A stretch of 64,000 nucleotides of DNA from Plantago major (GCA_026545765.1 JAIFAC010000482.1:24123-88122); one strand, 5' to 3'. Positions 37,690 to 50,929 are shown, counted from the first letter of the stretch. Notes: generated by a model from the sequence alone, not told the origin. A program made the numbers and translations.

Positions 37690-39650
37690 GGGAATCACAC
37701 GGACTATTACATCAATTACCCGACATCTACAACTCCTGTGGAAGACTGCAAATCCAGTTGCCGTAACTGTGCTAGGTAAGGGCTGTTACGCAATTAAAGT
37801 GGCTAATAGTGATGAATATTTTTTGGCCTTGGCAGGTGGACCATGGTTCCTGTTCGATCATTACCTGGCGGTGCAAACTTGGAGACCGGAGTTTACTCCA
37901 GTTAATAGTACTCTAGACAGTATGGTGGTATGGGTCCAATTGCATGAACTTCCCCTCGAGTACTACCACATGGATGCGCTTTACAAAATAGGCAAAGCTT
38001 TGGGTATCCCAATTAAGGTTGACACGCACACGGTGGAGTCTCTCCGGGGTGTTACGCTGAATTTGTATTGAAATGGATACAACTAAAGATTTCCAAGTCG
38101 TCCAGATCGGTAACGGAGTACAACCTATTGCTTATGAAATGAAAGTTCAATTCTGTTTCTCTTGTGGTATTGTAGGTCACTCAGCACAACGTTGTCGTAT
38201 GGACAAGACACGACCTGGAAAAATAGTTCACCGGCTGACCCCAAAGCAATGGACGAGGGGTGGAAGATTATCACTCGACGACCTAAGCCAACTGGTCAGG
38301 GTCGTCAGCCACCACGAGGGCGGACTGCGAACCCGCAATCAACGCCGCCAATCTTAGCAGCAGCCCCTGTCCATGGCTCGCCTGTGGCTGACTCCAGTTC
38401 GGCACAGGGTGGTGCAGGTTCGGAGATTCGGCCCACTCGTTCTAATTCGAGAACTATATGGAAACCCAAGACTGAGAGGGCCGGCCCATGCAAAATAGTC
38501 CATTATCATCAAACCCATTTGAGGTTTTGGCCCAAGAAGACTCCAGCCCATTAGAACATGATCAGCCCATGGCTGTTGACACAGCTCCTTGCATGCAGCC
38601 GGCCCAGTCACTTCAGTCTGCTTCCATCCTTCTCAGCTCGCCACCTGTCACTTTTACATTCAAATTCCCCTCAACTTGCCTCCACTTTACTTGAGCCATC
38701 CAATACTCTCTCTCCGCGCCAAAATGATGAACAGCCCACCACCCTCACCGCCGGACAGTGATCGCTCCACCACCCCCAATTCCATCACCTACACCGCTCA
38801 ACCCACATGCCCGACCCTTCTTCCCTGCTCGCCCGTTAGCGCAGCCACCCATGGCGAACGGAACCGCCCTGATGACCAACGGGTTCTTTTACCCTCCACC
38901 TCCTCTGCGAGCGATCCACACGGTGCACCCCGGAATTATGACGAACGGGTTTCTCACCCATGTGGTGCCGCCACCACCTCACAGGCCGCGCCATCCGGGC
39001 CACCCCGACCCGGTTCAGCTAGCCCATCAGAACCGCACAGCTGCCCTCAATCATCGCCGAGGAGTTCCGATCACGTGCCCACTCCCGAGCCTTACCCCGC
39101 CACCACTCCCGCGCTTCCTCCCACATCAGTTGATCCCACCGCCACTGTCGGGAGGAGTACCTCTGGACCCGAGGCCGCTTGCTTCCTTACCTCCGTTGGT
39201 CGGAGTGGTCAGGGGGGTGCCTGTGCTTCGGCCCATGGCCACGTACCGGACTCCCAGTTTGGCTCAGGACACAGTCACGTTTTTCTCTTTTCAGCCAGAC
39301 GGGACTGCGACCCCGATACCGGCCGGGACGGATCTAGTCCACCTAGCTGCCGAGTTGGAGACTGCATTCAACGACCGTCTGGTTCCTCTGAGCACACACC
39401 TGTTTCACATCCAGGCGTTTTATGCGGTCCCGATCCTGTTTCCACTGCCGATGACCTTGGCCACCATCTCAGTGAGGTACTGGAGCACCATTACGCCTCA
39501 CTCGGGGGTACCACTTGCTCGGCATTCACTACATGTTCTGCCGAGGGGAAGTGCAGGGTTTCCAGGGATACAACCTATACCTCTCGAAAACGCAGCAAAC
39601 CGAGTTCCGCTGGGGATGATTCACAACCTCCATCCCAGTGATACTATACG
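37690..39650 (+). pseudogene. LINE ORF1: DUF4283 domain, CCHC zinc knuckle, Pro-rich tail
   Basis: 37688-38071 encodes GCYAIKVANSDEYFLALAGG, PWFLFDHYLAVQTWRPEF and VVWVQLHELPLEYY, typical of the DUF4283 domain of plant LINE ORF1 proteins. One frame over, 38154-38195 encodes CFSCGIVGHSAQRC (C-x2-C-x4-H-x4-C). About 1.3 kb of proline-rich sequence follows (38300-39600). The DUF4283 and knuckle blocks are separated by a TGA at 38069-38071 and a frame change, so ORF1 is broken. The product would bind the LINE RNA. Confidence 0.85.
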
Positions 39651-39654
39651 GATC

Positions 39655-41760
39655 CTTGCCTGGAATGTCCGCGGGGCTAATCGGCCTCATGTTATTTGAT
39701 GAGTCGATTTTACATCGTCTCATTCGGTCTTTTTTACCATCTTATCTATTCTCAAGATAGCTTTATGTGTTTTATTTGTATTTTGTTACATTTTCATGTT
39801 TTGTGTATTTTGTAGGTATTTGGCTAAACCGCGCTAATTGATGACAAAATGGTGTATTTTATATACATCTACAGGATATGGAGTTCCAATGCCTCGTATG
39901 AATGCTATAAGTGGAGCGGGAAGACCAAAATACCAAGAATTGGAGTCAAAAGGCGTAAAAGGGCAAATTGGTTCTTTATAAGAAGAAGAATCATGATGCT
40001 GCTTAGGAATTGGCGACGAGAAGTATAAGATTGCTCGATTGTCCTTTTCCCCAAATTGCTTAGAATTAGTTTCACTATATATAAGACCTCTAGCTTTATT
40101 TTCGCATAACTTTATTATTATTTTCTTCTTTTGCTTTTGACCTAGAATCGTTTTCTCTTGTAATCCGACAATTGATTATTGATTGAGAGCATATTCATCA
40201 TACTTTCCACTAGTTCGATTCAAGTTCTTCAATAGGGTTTGTGACACGATTATGTAAAATTGTTCCGTATCTTGTTTCTTGGTTTTTGGTGTTGATTATG
40301 TTTAGTGTATGCCGTTTATGATTCTCATTATGTTTTGTATATGATGAGTGCTTAAGGCCTAGTTTTGGGGTGGTGATTAATTCAATGCATGCTAGTTAGT
40401 GGTATTCAATATATATAAGATGCATTTACTCGTATCGCTTTTGATTAATTGCTTATCCAATATTCTGCTTGTTGTGCGTTACGTCAAAATCACTGTTAGA
40501 TTAAGCATTAGCTCATAACAAAACGTTTTCGTCTTGCTTTATCTATCAGTTAGTTGCAAATTAGCTTAATTAATTGTAGTTTGGTGAAATTGACGCCTTC
40601 ACTAATGTTATATGTTTTTAGAACTTTATACAATTAGTTCGTTGTCATAGTTCTCCGCACTCGCCATATAAGGTTGTTGGACGGAGCCTGAGTAGTGTAA
40701 TAATCGGTAGGGCATGTCCCAGTGATAACTAGAGTAAATCGACACTAATATTGTTGCATGTTTCCTGCTAGCTAGCTTGTTTTCTGTCACCACACCATAA
40801 TTCTTTGATCATATCATTGTCGTTTAGATTAATCTGTTTTCTTGTTAGATTGCATAAGTTGATAGATAATATAAAACAAATTCGCTGCCGAAGCAAACAA
40901 ACTCTTTACTGCTTCTCATCATATTATTCGAACAAGACTCAACTAGTTAAGTCCTTCGAGACCGACCTCGGGGTTAACTTCACCGCACTACAAGTTTTCG
41001 TAGTGTTGAGAATTAACTCTTAACTCTTAAACAAATTTAAAACTTTGATTTTGACACATCATTATTACTGCTATTTTGGATTACCTTCAGCAGTTTCGCC
41101 CGGTTATGACGATCATCATGGATACGAGGATGGGGCATGAGGCGTCCGTGTTAGCCACGGAGCCCTTCAGCTTGTCGAGCATATCATTCCCGCCAAATGA
41201 CACCCAATCGGGCGGAGGGTCCGGGTTTTTGTGGGACAGGGATGTGGTTCAGACGGAGCTCCAGGATAGTGCCAACCATACGGGTCGATCAACTCATTTC
41301 AGTCTTACGGTGCTCAATCCAGAGGCAACCCGGGCCCCGACGCCCATCCTAGTGTCAGGATTGTATAACTACCCCCGTCTATCCCAGTAGAATCAGGTTT
41401 GGAATAATTTAATTCATTTTAATTCTTCTGTTACTTATCCTTGGTTAGTTACGGGAGATTTTAATGCTATTTTGCATCCGTCGGAAAAAATAGGGGGCAG
41501 CCCATCTAACTGGGCAAGAATTAATAAGTTTAGGTCAGTGTTAGCTACTGCTTGACTAGAAGATTTAGGCTTTTTCGGTTCGAGGTTCACTTGGTCCAAC
41601 CGTAGCTATGGTCGGCACTACATTACGGAGCGCCTTGATCGGGCTTGTGCCAATCATGATTGGATCCGACGGTTTCCGAGTACCACTGTCCGTCATCTGG
41701 TGTCGACCATCTCTGACCATAAACCGATCCTCATCGATACTTGCGATTTTCCTCGCCCTC
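39655..41760 (+). pseudogene. LINE ORF2 endonuclease domain, split by solo LTR
   Basis: The APE-like endonuclease begins at ILAWNVRGANRPHV (39652-39693), is interrupted by the LTR, and resumes with LDYLQQFRPVMTIIMDTRMG (from 41075). It continues through VTGDFNAIL (about 41448-41474), FTWSNRSYGRHY, ERLDRA and ISDHKPIL (about 41707-41730). These are the ordered motifs of the L1 endonuclease that nicks target DNA. Stops occur in frame at 41388 and in the TA*LED stretch near 41552. The usual LxET motif reads IMDT. Reverse transcriptase should follow about 41.9 kb but does not. Confidence 0.9.
39697..41061. mobile_element. Solo LTR of an LTR retrotransposon, 1365 bp
   Basis: Starts TGATGAGTCG and ends GACACATCA, so the ends form the inverted pair TGATG...CATCA with the canonical TG...CA. 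It is flanked on both sides by TTATT (39692-39696 and 41062-41066), a 5-bp target duplication. No gag-pol lies inside. Removing it with one TTATT rejoins the LINE endonuclease frame without gap or shift. It arose by recombination between the two LTRs of a full element. The superfamily (Ty3 or Copia) cannot be told from the LTR alone. Confidence 0.95.
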
Positions 41761-41924
41761 CCAGGTCTTTTCGCTTTTGAGAATAGTTGAGTCAGAGACC
41801 AAGTTTCGACCTTACTTCAACCTTTTTGGTTGACTGACTCCTCCTGCGCGGAGCATAGTTTTCCTGACTTAGTTGCGTGTTTGGCTGAAGTCCCGGCGGC
41901 CTCTCCCGGCAGTTCATCATCTCA

Positions 41925-41942
41925 AATCAGTATTATATTCTC
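41925..41942. repeat. 18-bp target-site duplication, right copy
   Basis: Exact second copy of AATCAGTATTATATTCTC (see 37236-37253). No A-rich tract precedes it, as would be expected at a LINE 3' end. Confidence 0.9.
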
Positions 41943-43230
41943 GATCTAGAAGAACTTTTGAGTTAAACCATACTATACTTTGAAAGATAGTTAACGTAAT
42001 CAGTTTCCACCGCTGAGAACTTCAAAGTTTGATAAATCTACCATAAGTTGTCTGCTAAAATTTTCCTGGTTGCACGAATATAGACGAAGTATCTTGGGAA
42101 GAATATGTATTAATTTGTGACACTAGCATATTATGTATATTGGTAGTCGTAACCGTACAAGTCCTAGGGGTTGTGCTGTGCCTAGGCTGCTTGACGGCCA
42201 GCTCTTACCTATACAGTCCAATTTGATTACATAATTGACCACATCCATCTATAACTTGTGAGGACTTGGATACAAAGCCCGACTAAAAATCATTTCTTCT
42301 TTCAATTTTGGGTTTAAATAAAAACTTTTATGTGCTATGTTCTCATTACACATTACTAATTAAGACATAAACCTAGTGGTTGGATTTTTTTTATCCCAAG
42401 TCATTTGTTCTTGAACAAGTCTGAATCTCATAGTGCAGTAATGTTACTTATTGGAGTGTTCATGTTCAGCATTTTGCCAGTTAATGGACCTTGCTTTTTT
42501 CGATTTCACTAAGATCCTACCACGCTTACATGAGAATAATCCAAATGATATTTTTTTATCTCACAGGCTCGAACTGATACCCAAAGATATAAAAAACCCT
42601 GTCACATTACTTGAAATAACAACTGCTAGTTAGTTAATAGACTTTACTATTGCCAAATCGTGCTATTTGGGCCTCCATGTACTCAGAGGGCATGCTGACT
42701 TGCTGTAAAGATTGTATAACTGTTTTCGGGCCTTTTGTACAACTTATTAGTTCATAGTTTGCTCATTTCAAGCAATCTTGTTAAGCTACTTAGAAGAGCA
42801 CCAATCGAGCAATATATAACATCGAGGAGTATACAAAAGATAACCAGACTTGCGAACAGAAACTTTAAGAGAGCGTCAAGTCATCAGACAAATTCTCTTA
42901 ATTTAGCTACAAAAAAATCATGGTCACAAATCAACTACTAACATCTCCAACTTTCTTGTGAAACCCTGTATAATATTAGGGTTTGCTCTATGTATTCGAC
43001 AATTCAGCTGCATTTTGTATACATATAAAAGAACAACATAAATCTAACTGTACAACCAGATTGAATAGCAGGATATCCCAGTGCAAGGAAATGAACCGAC
43101 TATTATAGATTATCTCAACGGAAGGAATCACAGCTCCAACAATCGATTTGTCACCAAAACTCAGCTTGTTCCCGTGAAGTTGGTAAGCCTCAAAGCTTGC
43201 TCTTCGGAGGCCATGTGTTGCAAAGTTGCC
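41943..43230. other. Intergenic and 3' UTR of FAP2-like gene
   Basis: Between the LINE and the stop of the minus-strand FAP2-like gene. The part nearest 43230 should be its 3' UTR. I see no other gene, RNA or repeat. Confidence 0.5.
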
Positions 43231-45868
43231 TCAGCACATCTGGATGATACTAGCAACGTTCTTGCCTATCTGTTCTTTTGTTTGCTCACATATGGGACTA
43301 TCACCGATATACATGTCAAAGAACGCCCCTGTTACACAGACAAGAATATCTAATTTTCAAATCCTATTTAAAGGAGGAAAACAAAAGAAAGAACCATTTG
43401 CTTTTAGATCTTAGTGAACAATAGTTGGATGTTTCATTCTTTTTTCTTTTCAGAATTATCTGTTAATTTCTTTTGTCACAATTAGACAGTTCTGATAATT
43501 GAACATCCACGAATATTCACTTACTACATAGATCTTTGCTTTGGACAGCACCAAAATGATTTCCTCCGACTGCAAAATGAATTTTCCCTTGTCAAAACAA
43601 TGACTTAAAGCGTAAAAGGAACTGCATATCGATGGAACTTGTAGTTGAATAGAAAATTAGTTGATCAAAATGCCACTAGGAATACTTCTGGAAGCAGTAA
43701 CTATTTATTTTGACATTATGACACTTACTTTCAGTAACAAGATGTCCATCAGCTGTTCGGTGGAAATTGATAGTTGTGCCCTAAAACAATTCATCATCTC
43801 AGTCATACATATGCCTAAATACAGAAGATGAAGATTTTAAAAAGGGCCTAGTGATGCATACCACATGTAAGGGAATGTCTTGAGTAAACATGGACCGGAA
43901 TTTTTGCAGGCAGCAAAGGTCAGCATCAGGATTCATCTATCATAGAAATAAAAAATATGTTGGTTGAATGAACCAACTAATACTAAATGTGATTATATGA
44001 ACAACCAAAACTTATGTGCTTACTCTTGTTAATCGAGTACGGAGTGCCTTCTCGAAAACACTACAATACATAATTTTATGAAAAAAATCAGAAACATTAC
44101 TAAATCTGTGTAAGAGTCAATAATGTAAATTGAGTATGTGACTTTGTAAGAAAGCTATTCAGCAGGAAATGAAGCCTGTAGACCTAGAAGTGCTGGCCTA
44201 TTTAAGATGTACGTGATGAAGATGATAAAAACTAAAGTTACACAAAGCTCAAGTCACACGTCCACACGGAAAGCATAACCAACTTACTCCTTCACACTAC
44301 TGATTTTGATTCCATTGTAACTAACCACAAGCCTAACAGTCATATTGATATCATCCCTGCAGAACAAGAACCCGATTTACATAAGTGAAAAACATAAATT
44401 TGTTTCTGGAGTCAGTATAGAGATCTATTATATGAAAGACTAATCAGTAACTATTAAAAAAAAAAAAACCTTAGGAGATCCCGATAAAAGTCTTGCCGCT
44501 TGTTCATTTCACCTTCTGGAATGCTATTATACTTTGGCCCCAATTTCTCACATACATCAAATGGATGAACATCTAACAAGGAAGCAAATAAGATCATTAA
44601 CTAGAAGGAAACAAAAAAACAGACCATGAGTCCACTCAAATCCAAGAACTTACAAAAGCCAAACGCATATATGTCCACAGACTTGATTCTGATAACAGTA
44701 TGCGTCCTCGACCCAGTACCAACAAGGACCTGAAAAATCAGGCAGGATATCCCAAAGATGAGTGTAACCAGAAAATGAAGGGCAACTATATTAATGTTCA
44801 ATCGCTAGTCCTATTCATTTACAAAATGCCCACTAATATAGTATCCACCAGCCCAGTTGAACGCATGGCATGTTTGAAATATCTCTTTAATATGTTCTTG
44901 GTAATGGAGTAGATACATTCTCCTTTCCCTTGTAAAAATATCTAGAAGATGTCTGTCGAAACACTTTATAGAATGTTTCACTAAAATGTAATCAAATTGG
45001 TGGTTAGCGAAGTGATGAAGAGACATCAAATTCTTGGTGATGAAGGGGAATATAAAAGGCAAAATCATTGTACTTTTCATATGTGCTCACCTCTGGAGTA
45101 AAACTATTATGGCTTTCTTCAACTTCAAATTCTCTGTTGTATAATGTGGTAGGGAACTCGATTCCAGTTTTCGGTTCGACTGCCTTTTTGGACCATGCTA
45201 AATGTTGAAAGTAAAGTTCGCTGCAGGGTCCACAACCTGGTCTTTCAATATCACAAAGCGTTTGATCTGAGCCTTTATGTGCTTCCATCGAACTTCTCTC
45301 CGATGGAAAGATTAATGCATTTGAAGAACTGAATTACATAAACTTCATTAGATGATGAAAACAGCATGCACAAATGGGACAAGGTGAAGCAGAAAAAATA
45401 TTAACTTACTGATTAGTGAACGGTGGCACCAATGCCGCTGCTATCGCGAGAATTGGAAATGATTGGAGCTGTTCAACTTCTCTACAAATTTGCTTAAGAG
45501 CAAAACTAGATATCTTCCCGAATGAAAACTGGTTTGCAGATTTTCTTCTGCTTCTTGTCTTCCAAAATAATCGAGTAGTGCTCTTTACTTGGGTTGAAAT
45601 TCTGGAGCACCGGGAGTGAGAACCAAAATGATCACCGGTATGTTTCTGTTGATTTTGGAATTTGATCCACTAGCAAGCCATAGAGCCACAGCTCCAGCAA
45701 ACTTGGAAACACAATTTAAAGCTTCTTGAAGGGCTAAGCTTCCAGGCACGTAAAGATATCTTGAATTGTCAATGAATGAAGAAATATGGAGCCAATGGCC
45801 TCCGAAACCATGTGGCATAAGTGGATCCCCACCATCTGATTCATGAATATTTGCCAATTATCCCTCAT
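43231..45868 (-). CDS. FAP2-like chalcone-isomerase-fold protein (frame broken as assembled)
   Basis: Member of the fatty-acid-binding branch of the chalcone isomerase fold, resembling Arabidopsis FAP2. FAPs bind fatty acids and are usually plastidial; FAP2 itself is less clear. Exons: 45410-45868, 45091-45328, 44654-44729, 44470-44572, 44288-44356, 44024-44060, 43862-43936, 43729-43780, 43525-43569, 43231-43328. The order reads MRDNWQIF, HGFGGHWLHISSFIDNS, ALQEALNCVSKFAGAVALWL, GIEFPTTLYNREFEVEESHN, VLVGTGSRTHTVIRIKSVDI, YAFGF, FYRDLL, MTVRLVVSYNGIKI, GTTINFHRTADGHLV, GGNHFGAVQSKDLC, AFFDMYIGDSPICEQTKEQI and ends IIQMC. Breaks: one base is missing at 45846-45847 just after the start, and another near 45640. 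The chalcone-isomerase active site is not conserved, so catalysis on flavonoids is unlikely. Confidence 0.85.
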
Positions 45869-48800
45869 GTTATCAATTTAACTCTGTTTTCAACCTCGAA
45901 AACTCCCAACAGTCACTCTCTAGCGTCTCGTGGAGCTGATTCGAATAACAATACCTGCTCAAATTTTTATAAGAATACAGAAATCACTCAGAACATCATA
46001 CAACAAAACCTTCTATTGGGATTAAATAATTCTAGCTTATTCTAATTCCTCTTGATGTCCCTACAGTGACTTGTTCGTCACAGAGTCGAATCCAGAAACA
46101 CCCACTTCGCAAAAACACGGATTTCATTTCACCCTTTTATTAGTTTCTACATCATATAACATGATAAAACAGCTCCAAACACCATGAAAGTAGAAGGCTA
46201 ATGTATTCACAAATCACAATAAACCAGAAAACAATGGTATAATTAGCTTCAGATATTAACAACCGTATACGAAAACTAAATTGTTTGAAGTATTCTGATG
46301 ATGCTAATGAAACAGCAACTAGCTAAACAATGACATAACAGCACAAAACAACAAAAAGCAATTGAGATCAACAAAAAAAAACTAAAATCTTGCGGCATTA
46401 CCAATGAAGCATACAAAATCATGAACAAGAGAATATTTCTATAAACAAAATGGGAATCAAATTAACCTGTTTCAGCTCGGAGATCACAATCGAGAAGAAG
46501 AGCAGGACCACGCATATAACGAATTTGATTGGAACAAATTGAGATATTTCTAGGGATTAAAGCTTTGGAAAAGGGAATGGAAGAGAACTCTTTATGTGTA
46601 ACAATGGTTCGGAAAGATTTTGATCAGGGTTTCACAGAAAAGGAGAAACGGTGGTAAAGAATATGCCTTCTTAATGGTTTTTTGCCAAGGAAAGAAAACA
46701 CGCTGAGAAAGAACAGGAGAAGAAAAGTTTTGATTTTTCGCTTTCTATTTTATGACGAGAAAACATTTGTTGTTGTTTTATGTCCACGGGGTATACTTAG
46801 ATACGGTATCTAAATTACCACCAATAAAACGTTTATGTTAACTAAATAGTTTATTTTGTTACATGAAAACATCAATTTTGAAAACATAAATATAAACATT
46901 TTAAATAATAACATCAATAGTTTTGCTTGACAAAATAGTCGCCCTCTAAAATTCTAAATAAATTGTCCAAGGATTGTATATGATGACACTTATTACACAA
47001 ATATTATGAAAATAATAAGACAAGAAACATAAACTACAAAGAAGCAAAAAAGAAAGGGAAAGGGGAAAGTCAGAGAGGGAAAGTGTTAAAAGCAAGATAA
47101 ATCTTTGACCTTTGTTTTTGAGTTTTTATTATTTGGAGAAAAGGAAAAATAAACAAAAAAGAGAGAATAACAAATTGGTCCCCATATGTACCATAGGGTT
47201 TGGACTGAATATGAAAATAGGTTCCTTACATTGTGTTTCTGACCATATTTTATGGTCATGTTCATTCATTCTCCTTGCAAAGCATACAAATTTTATAACC
47301 TAGGAGTATGTCCAAATGCTACATTGTATAAATTACATTATCACCACATAGATTTCACAATATTTTTGCTTCACTATTAAGCTCTATTCTATTCATCTGA
47401 AAACTCATTAATTTGATTCGATTCAATTCTTTGTTACATTGCTCTGCTTATTTGTTTTATACTACAATTGATTCGATTACATTATGTTGACGAAGAGAAC
47501 GGAGTCTAAGTCTGAGAGTTTTTCATTCCCATTACTACAACTCTAATTAAAGACACTGTGCTAGGTGCATTCATTTGTTTATTAATCGTTGGGGCAGATT
47601 GAGAGATTAGGCGCCTCGAATAAAATCACATTTGTTGTAATTTATGTCACGTGCATTAAATGTTTTATTGAAATAGTATCCAAAATAGAACATTCTCTCG
47701 ATTTTATAATAAGCAAACCGGCTTTTGTGTTATATGTACCTATGAAATGAAATCACTTGCACGTTATTTAATGACGATTAAAATCGTAAACTAAATTAAA
47801 ATAGATGTTTTAAGTGTTTTTAATCAAGTTTTGGTGATTTAAATTGGTCGCTAAACAAGTACTTAAAAACGAGCTCTTTTAGAGTGCTCGTTTACGTGTT
47901 CTAAAAGAACTTCTCTTGGATGCAGGATTTAATTATAGTTGATATCCAAAGTTATGCAGATTAAACAACTAATAGAAGATTAGGTGGGGCAGTCATGGAT
48001 CCGCTATTCATTCCCATGTTAGTACTCAACCTATATGTTCAATTATGTACCTTGATTGTAAGTTGTAACTAATTTCAGTTACTCTCCAATCCATCCATAC
48101 AGATCAACAAGTCTGACATTAGGATAACATCCCATTTTTAACTCAAAAACCTTTTACATCTATCACATACTACTAATAATAATTCAAAAGATATACAAAT
48201 CTAACTTATTACAAACTCAATGCAATTATTATCAAATTATCTCATGATAATAATAATTTTTCTAGGATGGTGAGCATTATGACGAGAATTGGGATCACAA
48301 ATTGAATTACATCGACAATGATGTTAATACTTTAAACTAAAATGGAAATGCATTGTGCGCGTATATGGAACCTATAGATTACAATCAAATATAACCCGGC
48401 AAGTAGATTCGTTTATTCAAATTCACAGTTTCCATTGCAACTTTAATCACTCACTCGCACCTCGATTGTAGCGAGTAAGGGAATGTTCAGGGTTTATTTA
48501 GGTTTTAGATAGGGCCGTCTTCGAGATTTAAGGGGCCCTGTGCGGAATTTTTAAACGAGGCCCAATATAAAAAAAATAAATTATAGAATCAAAAAAAATT
48601 ACAAAAATCATCCAATACAAATAGTATTTCTCTAATAAACATTAGAACCGACCGAAAAACTACTTCAAAATGCATATCTTCTAGAGTGTTTTTTAATCAA
48701 AATCAACGATTAATCCTTTATATCAAACTTTCTCCATATCCTTCTCAAATGTTATCTATGATAGACTTGAGTCGTTCTTGTAATATTGTAGTGAATAGGT

Positions 48801-50929
48801 AGGATTTCACCAAACCTAGCAACTCAAAATCAGTTGAGGCTAAAGATAAGAACACATCAAACATACTTATGCACTTGATACGTTAGACAAAAGCTAATAG
48901 TTGCAAATTATAAATTATTGAGCATACAAGTGAAGTAAAACTTGAGGGGCCTAAACTAGAAATTAACTATGTAATGTAAACAAACTTTTCAATCTGCTTA
49001 ATTCCTAATCCTAAATTTCCAGAATAAATAGCATTTCAACTACAGTAACCAAGAGAAAGTAATCTACTTTTGCGGTTCTGCCATAAACTCACTAAGATAT
49101 TTAATTATTGATTTTGGTTTCTGTTTTTTGTTTCATGAAATCCCATACCAAAACACAGTTTGGTGGAGGATAATGGATTAAACAAGCATAGCAAATAGCA
49201 AACTGGAAAGTGAATCAAATTAAGGGTATGTTAGAATCAAGTTGAGCCCTTGTGCCCTTCTAACAAACTAACCATTAGCTTGATTTTGTAACTGAAACTT
49301 TCAGCCAGAAATTCAAAGGAAGATCAAATAACTAAGAATTACTGTAATTGTAAATTTCGGAAAGAGCAGAGGTGAGATTCTCAAATTAAAATGACCAAAT
49401 TGCATCAAAATACTTGCTTGTTTATCATCCAATCAATAAGTGTAACCTAAAAATCGACAATAACGATAAGAGAAATAGAGACGAACGAATGAAGATCAAG
49501 AAGAAATCGAGAAAAGAGGAAGTGAAGATGCTAAGAGAGCCGCCGAAATTGATGAGTTTTGTCTGCAGTTTAGTTTGTTCCTCTCTTATAATTTAACATA
49601 AAAAAAAAAATTCTTGAGGTGAAGTTGGTACAATTTGAACTCATGGCGCCTGGAAAGACGAGCTTGCGTGGTTGAACTAGCATTATTGGCCATGGCTTGG
49701 TTTTAGAAATAGTTTGGATTGCTACATTTTCACCTAAAAAGCAAACGACATGATAGGGAGTTAGTTTAAAGTACCCAAGTAGTGACGGCAAATTTGTAGT
49801 GAAGTGATCATCCTTTTTCCAATAAAGGAGGCAGTGTTACGTCCCCTAACATTTCATGTGATTTGCATGTCATATTTTTGTCGCTGTGTATTATATTCAC
49901 AAATATAATCATTGGTTTTATTTATTGTATTATTATTATTGTATAAAAACAATCACAAAATACATACCAGTATGATTTAAAAGTGGTCAATAATGTCGAT
50001 TGCCGACCACGTATAGGGTTTGGACCTATCATCAACCGACATGTCACTTGCAGCACAAACTTAAATTTTTAATTTGGTCATCACACATAATTTACACGGT
50101 AGTATTAATTATCATGCAATTTCATCTACATTTAAATTAACCGTGTTATTAATTAGAAAGAAATTTGCGTACGTCAAGGGATCTTTTAAGATATCTCGGT
50201 CACAAGCTCTAACTTAGTAGAACAAACCGACAATGGTAGAAACGTGTACATTACAGATATAGCAAGAGCTGCCTGAAAGTGGGTGTTTATTTGTTTTTTT
50301 AACAACTTCAAGTGTGTTTAGTTGGTAACAGTGATAGTGGTATTTAATAAAAAATACATTCTTCTTTATGAATGACATCAGCATAATTTTTCATAATTAC
50401 TAATACATATCTAAAGATTCTACTTTTTTTTAATCTCCAAAATCCAAATGATTACTTGCTATTATCAAGCAGTAACCAACACCTAACTTTCCATAATCTT
50501 TTTAGACATTTTTTTTTTTTTCCCTTCATCAAGTTCCAGTGATTACATAACATGCAGGCCCTAATAATACAACTTTTCAGGAGAGACTGAATCGAAGAAA
50601 AAATAAGGGAATCAGAGGCTCAAGTTTTGCTCCTAGGGTATGAAACTTACATTATATGGTAGTAAGTTATTGGTCCAGAATGAATGTAATTTACAGCCAG
50701 ATCACCTCATTTACAGTAATATAAAGTTCAGAAACTTCACCGTGTGCATGTGAAGTTTCTTTCTCAAAAAACGCCAAGAAAAGCAAATAGACAGTAGTTG
50801 TTTCTCTAGAATATAGTATCATCGAACCTGTGGATCAAGGACAAGCTTCCCATTGTGAAACCTCAGGTATAAGAAAACTGGTACAACTCTTCAAAGTATG
50901 GACATTTCTGTTCTGGAAGGTGTGATGGA
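45869..50929. other. Intergenic: FAP2-like 5' region and G-alpha 3' flank
   Basis: About 5 kb without a supported gene. A possible 5' leader exon of the FAP2-like gene ends at a GTTAAT donor near 46480 on the minus strand. Near 48512-48980 the words AAGGGGCCCTGTGCGGAATT and GAGGGGCCTAAAC resemble the GGGGCC-rich ends of degraded hAT-type elements, but I cannot place termini. The rest is AT-rich and featureless to me. Confidence 0.4.

Larger units (their letters stand above)
37254..41924 (+). mobile_element. L1-type LINE, 3'-truncated, with nested solo LTR
   Basis: Between the 18-bp duplications lies a plus-strand LINE: a 5' region, ORF1, then the start of ORF2. Without the nested LTR it is about 3.3 kb. 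ORF1 has a DUF4283 RNA-binding domain (37688-38071) and a CCHC knuckle. ORF2 is present only as the APE-like endonuclease (39655-39691 plus 41067-41760). Reverse transcriptase, RNase H and the poly(A) tail are absent. A 13-bp A run sits at the 5' end (37255-37267), not the 3' end. The retained part is GC-richer than its surroundings. Confidence 0.9.

Noticed and set aside
38589-39641. Long plus-strand reading frame of 350 codons
   Set aside because: It overlaps the Pro-rich LINE ORF1 tail in another frame. Its Ser/Pro-rich text is a composition effect of GC-rich DNA.
48512-48980. Degraded hAT-type element
   Set aside because: GGGGCC-rich words at both sides are suggestive, but I could not define inverted termini or an 8-bp target duplication.
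49615-49680. Another tRNA-like segment (GAGTTCAAATTG on the minus strand)
   Set aside because: The pairing does not form a cloverleaf, and box A is missing.
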